A DNA stretch of 64,000 bases from Acanthacorydalis orientalis (Eukaryota; Arthropoda; Insecta; Megaloptera; Corydalidae), in assembly GCA_034766995.1 (NCBI GenBank), contig CM068314.1:32238208-32302207 (forward strand), read 5' to 3'. Shown here in pieces: positions 52,616-64,000 of this stretch (position 1 is its first letter; each line of letters opens with the position of its first letter). The notes beneath the pieces were generated by a model that did not search any database, was not told the origin of the DNA, and saw nothing but the letters and a program-made list of their open reading frames with translations. Made by a program: the position numbers and the translations under genes.

Positions 52616-53723
52616 ACCGGTTTCGGCACCTATGCTATCTTCAGTTAATTTAATATTGACTTTTGTACACTTTCTGACATTTTTTTATGTTTTTCTGAGG
52701 GATGAGGTTTGTTTTTATAAAAAATAATATTGAGTTCCCTGTTTATGTTAGTTTGTTAATTTAATATAATATTTATTTTTGTAATTTTTTGATCTGTATT
52801 CTTATTTATATTCAATTTTTTTTATTATGTACATCATAATTTAAAGAAGTACTTTGATTTTCATAGAAATATTTAATATTTATGTTATTGTTTGTTTAAA
52901 ATATGATTTATTATGTTTTCGTTAGATAAGAATTAGTCTTATATGAATTTCTTAGAAATATTTATATAAATTATGAAAATAAGTCCACTTGAAAACAGTA
53001 TTTCTACATTTAAAGAATTACAAAAAGTTTCCGTATTTTGTTAAAGGTTTATTATTTTTATATACTAGAAAACTATATCTAAAACAACAGAATGTTTATA
53101 TCGCAATATGTAATACGTTTCCACTGAATTAGTATAATTTTATTTCTGGTATGTTTTGAAATGGTCGATCGTTATTCATTCAATTGCCATCACGACATTT
53201 TGTTGTACAAATATCACGAATCAAGTTTAGCGGAGAGACGGATGGGCTAGATGTTATGTTTGACGGTGTATATACGATGGGTAAAGGGGGTGAAGTGACG
53301 TGTGGGTCGAGGGTGCACAGAATTATGAGTAATTGTAAATCGATACGTCGAGTTCATGTTGTGTACATATTGGTCGTACATTTGCCGGAGCATTATACCA
53401 TTTTTAGTCGAAACGTGGCTGTAAACACCCAGAAAGAACAACATAAACTACTAAAAGTTGACAAATATATTTGTCAATATTTATATGTAACGTACTGAAG
53501 ACAGTTAAGGAAAATATTAATTTGAGACTAGGTTAGTAGATAAGAAAAATCCCAGTTTCAAGCATAGATGAGGAACATAACATACGAATATTAAATAAAT
53601 TACACTGATTTTACTTAATATTCGAAATCAAAGCACATAATTAATATTTAACTAAAAAATAATTATTTTTTCTAATAAAATGAGTCTCCTTACTCTTAGT
53701 TATATAATCATTTTTTTTAAATA

Positions 53724-53763
<40 letters not shown>

Positions 53764-55039
53764 ATGTATCTATATACATAAATAATACCTATTAATTAAA
53801 ATTTTAAATAATTAAATTAATTAAAAAAGCTTTGAAAACGAACAATAAATTCTACGAATGTGTTCATTTTATATAAGCATCTATGTATAATCAACAGCAC
53901 AAATTCGAGTTTTCAAATATAGTAATATTGATAGGGATACGTTATACGGATATATTCATAAATAAAAATATGTAAATTAAATAGTAAAACAATTGTTGCT
54001 GTATTTTATTATAATAAAATAAATTGACTTGTTTATAACTGTTTATATAAATATTTAATATAATTTTAAAAGAGAGCTGTTTTCGGTTAAAAATCATTTA
54101 TTTTTAACAAAATGAGTAAGTTACGTTTAGTTTTGAATTTAAAATATTGTATTGTCCTGTTATGTTCTAAATAATTTCAAATATAAAAATAATAATATTC
54201 CTGTTAATGTGCTTTTCATATTTTGATATTCTTTTTAAATAATTTGAATAAGAAGTAACTTATTCACTATAATACATTTTTTTTGTATTATAAAAGCAGT
54301 TATCTTTTTTATTACCAGTCAAATACTTTTTTTAAATTCATAAAAAGTAAAATAGTAATTTTAATATTAATATAAAAATGTATAGTACTAGTAATGAGTA
54401 TGTATCATCTATTTTTTCTCATTCTAGTTGCTCTTATAAAAATACGAATTATTTATTCATTTATTTCTCACTCATTTACAACTATATGAACTTTGTAAAT
54501 ACTCAGAATGTATAATATTAAACTATTAAAAATTAATAAGTTATTTATAATAAATATTGCTCCTTAACCAGTCATTGACGGTTGGTTATTAATAGTTTGT
54601 GTTATTGAAATTTTATTATTAATCATTTTTACATATATCTAAATTTGATAACTCTATAGAATAGAATTTCAATTAAAGTTAATATAACACTTAATAATTA
54701 AACATTTCGAAATTATTAATGTGTAGTTATTTATATATATGATCTAAATTTTTATTTTAACTTCATAAATGTCTCTTGAAGTGTAATAGATATCAGAAAA
54801 CCAGACATTTGAAATTGACGATCAAAGAAATAAATCATTAATTGCTTTTAAGGAATGCAGAAAAATAATCTAAATTAATGCCTTAAGCAAATATATCAAA
54901 TTTATAAAAGTTATAGTAATAAATACTTTAATAAATTGTTTAGTTTTAGGATATTCAAAAAAATATTCTTACTTTGTACTCCCCTAATATTTACATGGGT
55001 AATTATTGCATTAAATTCTAGAGTTAATAAATTAGCAAT
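52616..55039. other. spacer of the inverted duplication
   Basis: About 2.4 kb without visible pairing. It opens with an ACCGGTTTCGGCACC…ATCTTCAG motif at about 52616-52650. It contains a GC-raised block at 53170-53500 and a TA array at about 53719-53760. The remainder is AT-rich and unremarkable. Confidence 0.6.
53170..53500. other. GC-raised block inside the spacer
   Basis: A 104-codon plus-strand frame (53184-53498) and an opposing minus frame (53247-53444) both cross it. The plus frame has no recognisable domain. Possible conserved noncoding element. Confidence 0.35.
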
Positions 55040-55303
55040 AAAGCAAAAAAGGAATAATAATCTAATAACTTTCACTATATCAAAGACAACAAATTAAGTA
55101 TAAATAATTTATAAAAAAAAAATAAATTCTACTTGAATACGACAAGGAATATGTGATAATAACATGTAAAAAACAAAATTAATATTAAAAGCACAGAATA
55201 AAATTATCATTAAAACAATGCATTAGTTTATATTTTGTAAAAGTAAATACATTCGTACTCGGTTAAAGTAAGAACTCATATAACAAAATCACAGCTCTAA
55301 TGT

Positions 55304-55352
<49 letters not shown>

Positions 55353-56163
55353 TTGATGCATATTTCTATACAGCTACTTTTACAAGATGTACACATTTTT
55401 TATAAGTTCGGTGAATTTAGTATTTTCTAGGAACTTTACCATTTCTTTAATTGGCTGCAAACATCAATTAATAAAACATGTAGAAATTAGTTATTTTGTA
55501 AATTCTCAAATATGTCTATATGTCTCTCTATAGTATTATTATTTTATTTAAAGCGATGTGTTGATTAAATCCTAAAATATGTTCGTGTATTGAATAAAGT
55601 AATGAATATGTTTATATTATTTATATTGTTTAACGCGTTTGTGCATATTTTATTCATATATTCTATCTATTTGTTATAAAACATATGCATTAATTTCCAA
55701 TATATTTAATAATAATGTTATTGGTATTATAGAAAAAGATAATATCTAGATAGAATTTACCTGTAACTGAAAGAAAGAGTAATATATTACATATAATAAA
55801 GAAATATAGTCAATTCATCAGTGCTCTCTGTAACCTAAATCGACAGTAATTATAATTTACTTTTTATGCAGATTACACAACATAATTGATAATTTACTCT
55901 TCGTTTTAAAATTGATATGATTTTAAACTACTTAATTAATATGAATTTATACTTTACTGTTCCATTAACATTAATTTAAAACATTATTATTAATAAAACT
56001 TCGCCCTTGGTTATTTAATACGATTATCTTCATAATTAAAGAATCAACATCCACTAATTCAATCATACACTTATTCTCTGTTGAGGAAATGAAATGAAAA
56101 TATAGTTTGTTATAGAATAATGTCAATAATGACATTACAGTAAATATACGAAATTAGGATTTA

Positions 56164-56165
<2 letters not shown>
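55040..56165 (-). repeat. right arm of the large imperfect inverted duplication
   Basis: This is the complement of 51557-52615, with several long near-identical blocks such as CAACAGAGAATAAGTGTATG and TTCTTTCAGT-ACAGGTAAAT. The two arms appear to agree at roughly three to four of every five positions by eye, so the event is old. Confidence 0.88.
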
Positions 56166-56210
<45 letters not shown>

Positions 56211-56229
56211 AGATGAGCGAAATCCTTAT

Positions 56230-57359
56230 TTAAATAAAAAAAATCAATATTGTTCGATATCAAATAACATATCATTAATTTATCTAAATAAAAGCATAAT
56301 AATATATTCAAATTGTTAGCGTAGGGAAGTAATAAGATGCTGAGAAAAGATTGATGATAATAAACAGAATAAATATATGTTATATTTATATAACACCTTG
56401 TCTTTTGAAATGCACCGTAGGAGTTTAAAATGTACTTGTTTTCAGTATATTAGTATTTATAATATTAGCTTTTTCGTTTCCCAATTATATTAAAATTGAT
56501 GTGTTGTATTCTGTGCAGAACACTTATTTTATTGTTGAATAATGAAGCCCATCCATGTCATCTAATGATTAAATTAATGGATAATTATTTCCATTCATAC
56601 AATTATCTTTATAGTTTTTTTTTAAAAAAAATACCTGCCAATCAAATAAACACCAGTTATATTGTAATTGAAATGGACCATATTTTTATAGCATTTGTAT
56701 GTATCGTAAATAAGATTGAAAAATCAATTTTTATTTATTTAGAAATATTCAAACTTGTTTCAATATCAATAATGATCATGAAATGATATATTCTTAAGAG
56801 TGAAAATATTTTAAAAAATATTTCGAACATATTTTTATTTTGGAAAATAAAAAGTTTAAGGCTTAACGTTTTCATAATTGAAATCAAAAAATCTTTTAAA
56901 GCTTTTGTGTATTGTTTGTTATTTTTTTTACAGAAATATTCTTTTCTTACAATCAAGATTTTGTAAATACTATGTAGAATTAATTTCACTTCTCACATAC
57001 TTTCTATAAAGTAGCATTGTGCCATTAATTTATAACATTTTTAATTACAAATAATTAGTACCATGATAGATTTAATAATATTCATAAAATATTGCTTTTA
57101 TTAAAATATATCTATATTAATTATTTAATTTTCTATTCAGAATGAACTATAATTTAATAATATAATAATATAAAAGATTTATAATATATTATATAATGCT
57201 TTATAATTTAATAATATAAATGATTTTTTTACTTATAGACTTTCCAATTTATTAGGTTTAGAAAATATTAACTTTTAATATAATTAAAGGAAATAAAATT
57301 AATTCTTGAAAAAATATGAGGGTGAGGAAAATCTGTTATATATATATAAAGTAGAAGAC

Positions 57360-57420
<61 letters not shown>

Positions 57421-58130
57421 CTGGTATTTTTCTATAAATATTAAATGCGTTCAAAAATACTCATAATAAATATTTAATACCGTTTCTCTGTTACTTCATA
57501 TGTGTGCATAACGTAAAAATCGAATCTTTAGTTGTTTCATTTTTAAATTTATTTTATTAATATGCTTATTATAAAAGGCTCAAAATCATATCGGCTAAAT
57601 TTTTTTAGATCTAAAACTGTCGCTTAATTTGAAGAAAGTCGACATTTTTAGTAATAATATTAAATTTAATATAATTGACTTTTATTATTCGTTGATATAT
57701 CTTTATCGTCAATATATATTTAAGTAAAATAATAAAGTATTAATTTTCAGTAATATAATTAGTAGTAATCATTTTGTACATAAACACGGTTTTTACAAAA
57801 ATAATTTATAACTATTTTTTTATTATTTGTTTAATTTACATTGAATTCGATTCATTACTTTTAAATAATTTTAAATAACATACTCGTAGTAAACTATTAA
57901 TTATTCTTTGAATTAATTTTCTGTATAAGTTTAAATAATAAAATTTTAATAAAAATATGACTAAATTTAAAATAAAATGTTTTTCTTTTTCAATGGACAC
58001 GTTTATAGAAATGAAAGAATATAAAAGTGCAAGTTTATTGAAAAAATAAACATAAATATTGCTTTTATAAAAAAATAAATAGCCACGTGACAAATATACA
58101 GGGACAAGTACTTAAAAGCTAATATATTTG
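56230..58130. other. AT-rich stretch with one long TA array
   Basis: A TA array spans about 57358-57414. Open frames 56496-56786, 56735-56989 and 57836-58093 are Ile/Phe/Lys/Asn-rich AT artefacts without domains. Confidence 0.55.
57358..57414. repeat. (TA)n microsatellite
   Basis: A TA array of about 56 bp. Confidence 0.95.
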
Positions 58131-58137
58131 ATTCAAG

Positions 58138-58300
58138 GTGGTCATCCCCAAGTGGTTAGCATGTTGAGTATGTAGTAATGTTTTGTAAGTTTAAATCCGA
58201 CCTTATTGCATGTGTTATCCTTTATTAGAAAAACGATTGTCTGTATTCGTCCCAGGAAATGGGAATTAAGGTATCCTTTAATAAATAAAATTTAAGAAAA
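58138..58300 (+). mobile_element. tRNA-derived SINE or tRNA pseudogene
   Basis: The start resembles a tRNA 5' half: CCCCAAGTGGTTAGCATG carries an A-box-like segment. About 40 bases later GTTTAAATCCGA resembles a B box. The tRNA-like part runs into unrelated sequence (CGTCCCAGGAAATGGGAATT) and an A-rich end with AATAAATAAAA. Acceptor and T stems do not pair well, so it is not a functional tRNA. SINE status depends on finding further copies. Confidence 0.5.
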
Positions 58301-59365
58301 AAATATTAACTACTATATTTTAGTGATAATATCAGTTTTTGGTTTATATATTTATTCAATTATAATATATATAATTAAATATAATTCTTACCATATTAAT
58401 TTCAGAATTTATTTTTTTTATATAATATAAATATATAACAAATTAAAAATTTATTTATATAATTTAAGGTGTAAAAATATTTATTTGATATTTTATACAA
58501 GTTTTATATATTTTTATCATATTTTTTGATATGACGTTTTATTTTTTAAAATAATTGATGCAGAATAGTTTCAACTATATTATATGTAGTAAAAACTTAT
58601 TTATTTTTGAGTTGTAGTAGGAGTTGTAACATGTGCAATACCTGTCTTTTATATTTTTCATAGTAAAATGACAACAATATTGTACGTTCAAAAGTTATAT
58701 CGCGATGTCAATATTTATTCCTGTCGATGACTTTAATGTCATGTGCTGCATGTATTTCCTATTGAAGTTTAAATACTTATTTCTTAGAAATTATTTGTAA
58801 ATTATACAATATTTTTATCAACCTTGTGTTAAAGTAGTTATTTTGTATTTTATTATTTTTGTATTATTTTACTGAGGTTTTATGTTTCTATTTTAAAAAG
58901 AATATAATTTCTGTGATATGAAATTGCATTTGAAGTCAAAGATGTAAAATTAATATTATTTAAAATATTTTAATAAATTTTAATTTTATATTACACCTCT
59001 TTAAAAATTGAAAAATTTTTAATGAATGCATATAGTAACGAATAAAATAAAATACAAAATTCAAATTTGATTTTGGAATGTATCATAAATATATATGCAA
59101 ATTTTTAATCAATTGGATTCGTCTTCATTATTACTACAAATCTAGCTCAGTAACTTTTAATTCTGATGAATAAAACGTCCTCTTTCTAGAACAAATATTT
59201 TATATCATCGTCTTTATTTTATTGGAGTTAATTTCAACATAAAACTTACCGTTGTTTTTATCCAAGTATGTGTTGTAACAAAAATATATCGATTACTCAT
59301 TGGAACAAAGGAGACAAATATGAATAAATATTTTATATTTTTTTCTGTAATTATGACTGCGAAAA
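58301..59365. other. AT-rich gap
   Basis: Unique AT-rich sequence between the SINE-like repeat and the mariner copy. No gene is recognised. Confidence 0.55.
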
Positions 59366-59918
59366 TTATTGTTTGTAGAAAAATAATTACCGTTTATGAC
59401 TTTCAAATTCATATACATTTTTCTCTAGCTATCTTAAGTGCTCCAAAACTATTGGATGATGAATACTTAACTTTTGTACAAGCTCTCGAATTGTTAAGCG
59501 TGGTTTTGATTCAACTGACACCTTAAGTTAATCGTTATGAATTGAAAAAGGACGCCCGCGAACTTCTTTAAGGCTATAGTCCCCAGTATGAAATTTTGGA
59601 ACCATCACGGCACCGTACGTTCCTTAAAAGTACCCAGATTAAAAATATCGTTTAGTTTACGAGCAGTTTCTGTTGCTTTACAAACCATTTTGAACTCACA
59701 AAAAAATGCTTTTATTTGTTTCTTTTCCATCTTTAATTCCATAGGATAATTTAAATCAAAATTAATAATATAAATAAAGTTGATGTTACAAAAATACAGA
59801 CTGTAAAATGCACTCTAAAATGATATTAACATGAACACGATGAAATGACACTTTCATTGAAAAAATTAAGCTTAGAATTCAGAAAACAAAAACCGTAATT
59901 ATTTTCCTATCAAACTTA
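59366..59918 (-). mobile_element. second copy of the internally deleted mariner family
   Basis: The element runs on the minus strand. Its 5' end (59918, TA at 59919-59920) reads TAAGTTTGATAGGAAAATAA. The leader and transposase start match 48909-49100 closely, with ATG then EKKQIKAFF and KATETARKLND. Past that it keeps the same internal sequence as the first copy (…ATTCGAGAGCTT…), and it ends in the 3' terminal repeat with GTAGAAAAATAATTACCG near 59376. At 553 bp against 560 bp, and with the same internal join, it represents a nonautonomous family and not independent decay. Confidence 0.85.
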
Positions 59919-60235
59919 TACTACTTGATTACATAGTCTAATTTTATTACCGTCTTTAATTTTTTTTATTATTTATCCATTCTTTAAAAAATAAATTTAA
60001 TGAAAATTGTGAAGTTCTAGCCACTTGCCTTATATAATTTGATATATCTCAAAATTTAATTATATTATATAAGATTGATGCACTATTAACTTAATGAAAG
60101 TAATGCACATTTAATGACAATAGCGCCTTTAAAATATAATATATCAAATATTTCTTAATATTTTTCCTGATCATATTATTCCCATTGAGAATAACAAATC
60201 TCAACCTGAAAATGTTAAACCATAATATGGAATAC

Positions 60236-60313
60236 TACATGTCACGTGTGAGGTCGTTTCTTCTACTAATTTCGGTTTTTATCATCTTCAGGTAGACTTG
60301 AAAGTATTTTGAA

Positions 60314-60367
<54 letters not shown>

Positions 60368-60466
60368 TAAAATATATATTTAAAAACTAGTTTTAGATCT
60401 ACCTGAAAATTACAAAAATCGAAATCAGTTGTAGCAGAATACAACTCTCACACAACCTATAGGATC
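60236..60466. repeat. inverted repeat around a TA array, with TTTCGG…ATCTTCAG motif
   Basis: The left arm holds AATTTCGGTTTTTATCATCT then TCAGGTAGA (60269-60295). The right arm, read on the minus strand, holds GATTTCGATTTTTGTAATTT then TCAGGTAGA (60399-60426). Similarity extends outward into GTGTGAGG…TCTTCTAC and GTGTGAGA…TTCTGCTAC. The centre is a TA array (60315-60365). It is a probable small foldback or MITE; family unknown. Confidence 0.65.
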
Positions 60467-60768
60467 TCACAAAAGAAAATTTTTCTAAATTTACTGATCA
60501 TAATTTTAGAAAATGAGAAAGAATTTACAAGTATTTTTATTTGAATTTGATTATATGTGTTGATACAAATTGGCTCATATTTTTTGATATTTGATTCATT
60601 TTTTTAATTTAGATAGAGCACATTATAAGAAAATCTAAAATAATCACAAATACAATACAAATTGAAATTTACTGTTTTTAAAACTGGGTTTTTATTTTTG
60701 TGTCATTTGCTTTTTTTTTTTAATTTTCATACATTAAGTTTTGAAGCATTTATGAATTTAAATACACA

Positions 60769-60769
60769 G

Positions 60770-60842
<73 letters not shown>
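60769..60842. repeat. compound (CA)n(TA)n array
   Basis: A CA run of about 27 bp followed by a TA run of about 46 bp. Confidence 0.95.
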
Positions 60843-60849
<7 letters not shown>

Positions 60850-62635
60850 GATATAGTGAATAATCTCATCAAGCTGAGACAATAATGACTTGTCTCATAT
60901 TTAGCATACGTACATAAAATCGATGCAATACTTGAAACAAAATTAACGTCAGTACTGAATAGGAAAAAACCGACATGAAGTGAAATAAAAAAAAACACAG
61001 TACAAACGAGGAAACGAACAATAGGTAGGCATTATCTGGTCGAATAGCACGCATCGTGCTTAGTGTATGTTGTAATTATTGGTATATTTAAGTTTAATGA
61101 TAGAGTCCGCCAGTGCTAATAGCAGACATCTTGAAATATTAGCGTGGGACCGATGACATACGGTATTGGTAGGGTTGATGGGGCGTTGATGGGTCTCTTA
61201 TTTTATGATAAATATATGCATGTGTGTTTATATGAGAGTGTGTTTTATAAAAGATAATAGAGTTCAGGTTTAACTAGTTGAGATGTCAATCTGATTCAAT
61301 TGTTAGAATTATATTTTATGCAACAAAATTTAGTGTTTGTATACATACATATATACATTCATACATATTTATATATGTATATATATATATGTATACATGT
61401 TTGTATGTATACATAATTAAGAAACATCATTGTATCTGATAATAAAATTTCAGATTAATAAGAAATTTTTATTCAAGTGGCTGTGATTTTTAATAAAATA
61501 AAATACTAGATATTTATTATGAAGAAATAATAAGAATTATATAATTATTTAAAAAAAGTGTATTTTTAATACTTGATTTTTCTTTTTTGAAAAAAAGTGT
61601 TAAATATTTATATTTTATTAAAGAGTGCAGATTAAATTTATTCATTAGTATTTCAACTATATTAGAAATTAAATTTTTACATTATATTAAAGATATTAAA
61701 TCATATATTTAGAGCATAATAAAAATTTCTGACCGAGGAATGTTTGAGTGATTTTAATATTTATCTAATATTTCTCAACTTAAAATCAAAATGTTTGAAT
61801 GTGTTTAAAAAAATCAATTAAATATTTAACAATTTAGGTAATTGTTTAATACTTTGATAGTTTTATAAAATTTTTTAAAAATACTAATACAAACAGTATC
61901 CAAATATTTCTGTTACCATCTTTTAGTGTTTTTTAAGAAAAATAATTACAATTTTTGGAAAAAAGGAAATATATTTTTTATTGACCAATTTTTTTTATTT
62001 TGTGAACATAACCGTTACCAAATGGAGTGAAATGAAACGTAAAAAAATATTGAATTTAAATATCAGCAATAGAACTTACAAAATATCATTTTTCTGATCA
62101 ATAGTTCGAGATTCTATTAAATGTTTCAACATTTTCCGTTTTTAAGTCTCACAATTGTATTATTTTTCATTGTTAAGAACTAATAGTAGTAGTTACATAT
62201 AATGTCTACAAATCATAATACATTCAACATTCTTCTGTAATTATAACTCAAATTATTTGTAACTTTTCTTCTAAAATAATGCTATCTGTATGATTCCTTT
62301 CAATATCCTTTTCATTTTTCTCACAAAAGATTTTATGGAAAGAAATTTGTGCTATTAGATAGCCATTTTATTACTTAATTTTTTTCTGAGAAACATTTTT
62401 TGATTATTTTTATTGTATGACAAGATGAATGAATTTATTTTGTACAAGTATTCAGTTATCGTTACAGGAGTCATAAATTATCATCAGGCATCCAAAAATG
62501 AAAAAACATACGAGAGAATGGATTTTATAATGAAAAATAAAATAAGTTGAACATTTTTTGATGATCTAATAGAGTTACTGAACTGTTTTCATTAAAAATG
62601 AGTTTTTCATGTTTTGTTGCTGATTCCAACACACA

Positions 62636-62707
<72 letters not shown>

Positions 62708-62819
62708 GCTGTTTGATGAGACAAATACTCGTATACTTAAAAATTTTCAAAATTAAGAATTAATATTATTTTATATAATTAAAACATGTTGGATAAATTA
62801 TTCTAGCTTTGGACTATTA

Positions 62820-62889
<70 letters not shown>

Positions 62890-63090
62890 CAGTTGTTTCT
62901 GATAATAAACAGATTCTTTATATTTTTGATATAAATTGTTTGTAAACTCGTTATTTTCAAAATATAATGTATAAATATTAATAATTATTTCAAACTGTTT
63001 TATTTAGGAGAAGAATTTAAACATACGGCCATAAAATAACTAAAAGGAAAAAAGATTCATTATTTGATGAAAAACTTGAAATCGCCAGTC
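60850..63090. other. AT-rich stretch with two long TA arrays
   Basis: A GC-raised patch at about 61030-61190 includes GGCGTTGATGGG and is unidentified. Arrays lie at about 62640-62703 and 62818-62884. No gene is seen. Confidence 0.55.
62640..62884. repeat. pair of long (TA)n arrays
   Basis: Two TA arrays of about 63 and 66 bp separated by about 115 bp of AT-rich sequence. Confidence 0.95.
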
Positions 63091-63620
63091 TTATTTGTGA
63101 TACTCGTAAGTCTATAGCACTGCATATCAATTAGCTTATCGTTTTCCGTCGTAGCAAGGAAACCAAACCGACACATACAGAAATCAACCGATAATTTATA
63201 TCAGCGGGAACATGGAGATATTCCCGCAGGATTAATAAATTACGTTCGAGTATTCCTTCTCTTGACCCTGCCTGGCCAAATTAATTTATTGGTCAACGTG
63301 ATACGTCGATACGAGAATTGATCCCGAAGCCAGAGAAGGACGGACTCATACCAAAAACATGTCGATAACTGTACGTTATCTTAATCTATCGCGGTAATAA
63401 TTATTCGCCGAGAGATAGGGCGAAGCGGACGCCGAAGACGATGCAGCAATGTTTATGATCTCTATAATTCTTATTTTAGTTCTTGCCACATTAGACTGTT
63501 TCACCTCGCTGATATATGAGCACTTTTTACGAGTTATAGTTTCGTATATCTTTAACACGAAACTTCCATTATTTTGTGTCACATTGTAGTTTTCAAAGCG
63601 TAACAGCAAATGACTGCAGA
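63091..63620. promoter_or_regulatory. GC-raised block, candidate conserved noncoding element
   Basis: About 500 bases of non-repetitive, less AT-rich sequence. They include GGGAACATGGAGATATTCCC near 63207-63226 (a GGGAA…TTCCC inverted pair), and AATTAATTTATTGG homeodomain-type sites. The minus frame 63376-63609 crosses part of it with a Ser/Ala-rich tail but no domain. A regulatory role is inferred from composition only. Confidence 0.35.
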
Positions 63621-63702
63621 ATTAAGAATTTGCAACGGTTTATTTAGGTCACCTACATACATGTATACATCTACATATATACACATATCTATCTACACAC
63701 AC

Positions 63703-63709
<7 letters not shown>

Positions 63710-63748
<39 letters not shown>
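63710..63748. repeat. (TA)n microsatellite
   Basis: A TA array of about 38 bp just outside the terminal mariner. Confidence 0.9.
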
Positions 63749-63751
<3 letters not shown>

Positions 63752-63761
63752 TTATTAAGTA

Positions 63762-64000
63762 TTAGGTTGGTGCAAAAATAATTACAGCTTTTACGTATGA
63801 GTATAAAGATGCATGTATCAGTTAAAAATTATATTTATGAATTAAAATAAAGACCATTTGCCTACACACATTTCTTCCTACGGGTAACAAGTTTGTTTAT
63901 TCCTACAAAATAGAATTCCTTAGTTTTGGAATTAACGGATTCATCAAAAGCGCTTTGAGCTGATGCTTAGTCTTTGAAAACACTTTCTCGTAAAAAATTT
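63762..64000 (-). mobile_element. 3' part of a mariner-family element, cut by the window end
   Basis: It starts with TTAGGTTGGTGCAAAAATAA after a TA dinucleotide (63760-63761), the classic mariner terminal repeat. The element continues beyond 64000. Its terminal repeat (GGTGCAAAAATAATTACAG) differs from that of the 48909 family (GGTAGGAAAATAATTTCGG), so it belongs to another lineage. Confidence 0.9.
63835..64000 (-). pseudogene. mariner transposase C-terminal fragment
   Basis: The minus-strand frame reads ASAQSAFDESVNSK, then EFYFVGINKLVTR and ANGLYFNS, ending at TAA 63835-63837. It matches the conserved mariner C-terminus (…FY..GI..L..RW..C…NG.YF). There is an in-frame stop upstream of ASAQ and a TAG at 63862-63864 replacing a codon just before ANG. 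The copy is therefore inactive. The rest lies outside the window. Confidence 0.85.

Noticed and set aside
53184..53498. 104-codon plus-strand frame as a gene
   Set aside because: No family resemblance, a minus-strand frame overlaps it, and it is best explained as noncoding GC-raised sequence.

Overview
The window is very AT-rich eukaryotic DNA, most likely from an insect. The grounds are an intron-containing nuclear tRNA-Ile(UAU), many arthropod-style DNA transposon remnants (mariner, hAT, piggyBac-like, pogo/Tigger-like, Helitron-like), spliced coding exons with GT/AG borders, and about fifty or more long (TA)n or compound (CA)n(TA)n(TG)n arrays. A hymenopteran or another AT-rich insect fits, but the sequence alone does not fix the order. 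Most of the short open frames are read-through of TA arrays (Tyr-Ile repeats) and are not genes.

Protein-coding signal is sparse. (1) On the minus strand, 29174-34173 holds a small two-exon membrane-protein gene. Its coding exon 2 is at 29174-29341. Two paralogous candidate first exons lie upstream, at 31698-31865 and 34021-34173. Both end at the same AAG|GT boundary in phase 0, which looks like alternative first exons sharing one 3' exon. (2) On the plus strand, 38223-38405 is a GC-rich Gly/Ala/Pro-rich first coding exon with a GTAAGT donor. A CpG-rich candidate promoter with a TGACGTCA site lies about 1.3 kb upstream. Later exons are not visible, so the downstream sequence is probably intron. 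(3) A tRNA-Ile(UAU) gene with a 19-nt intron is at 8850-8942.

Region by region: 0-5 kb is TA arrays plus two GC-raised islands. 5.7-6.2 kb is a piggyBac-like MITE. 8.9 kb is the tRNA. 10.1-11.3 kb is a LINE-like remnant, a perfect hairpin and a hAT MITE. 12.5 and 21.9-22.6 kb are two related Helitron-like elements, the second with both ends intact. 13.7-14.2 kb is a pogo/Tigger-like remnant. 17.6-18.0 kb is a hAT MITE with a perfect 8-bp target duplication. 28.4-28.8 kb is a decayed mariner transposase. 30.1 and 30.6-30.9 kb are a mini-mariner palindrome and a terminal-inverted-repeat element full of ATATAAGG motifs. 29-34 kb also carries the small membrane-protein gene. 34.7-35.1 kb is a minus-strand retroposon. 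36.8-38.4 kb is the promoter-like island and first exon. 38-49 kb is mostly intron-like AT-rich sequence. 48.9-49.5 and 59.4-59.9 kb are two copies of one internally deleted mariner family. 51.5-56.2 kb is an inverted duplication with arms of about 1.1 kb. 58.1 kb is a tRNA-like SINE candidate. 60.2 kb is another inverted repeat. The last 240 bases are the 3' end of a further mariner.

The most noteworthy items are the 1.1-kb inverted duplication, the alternative-first-exon membrane-protein gene, the ATATAAGG-packed element, and the nonautonomous mariner family. All calls were made by eye; no alignment or database search was run.
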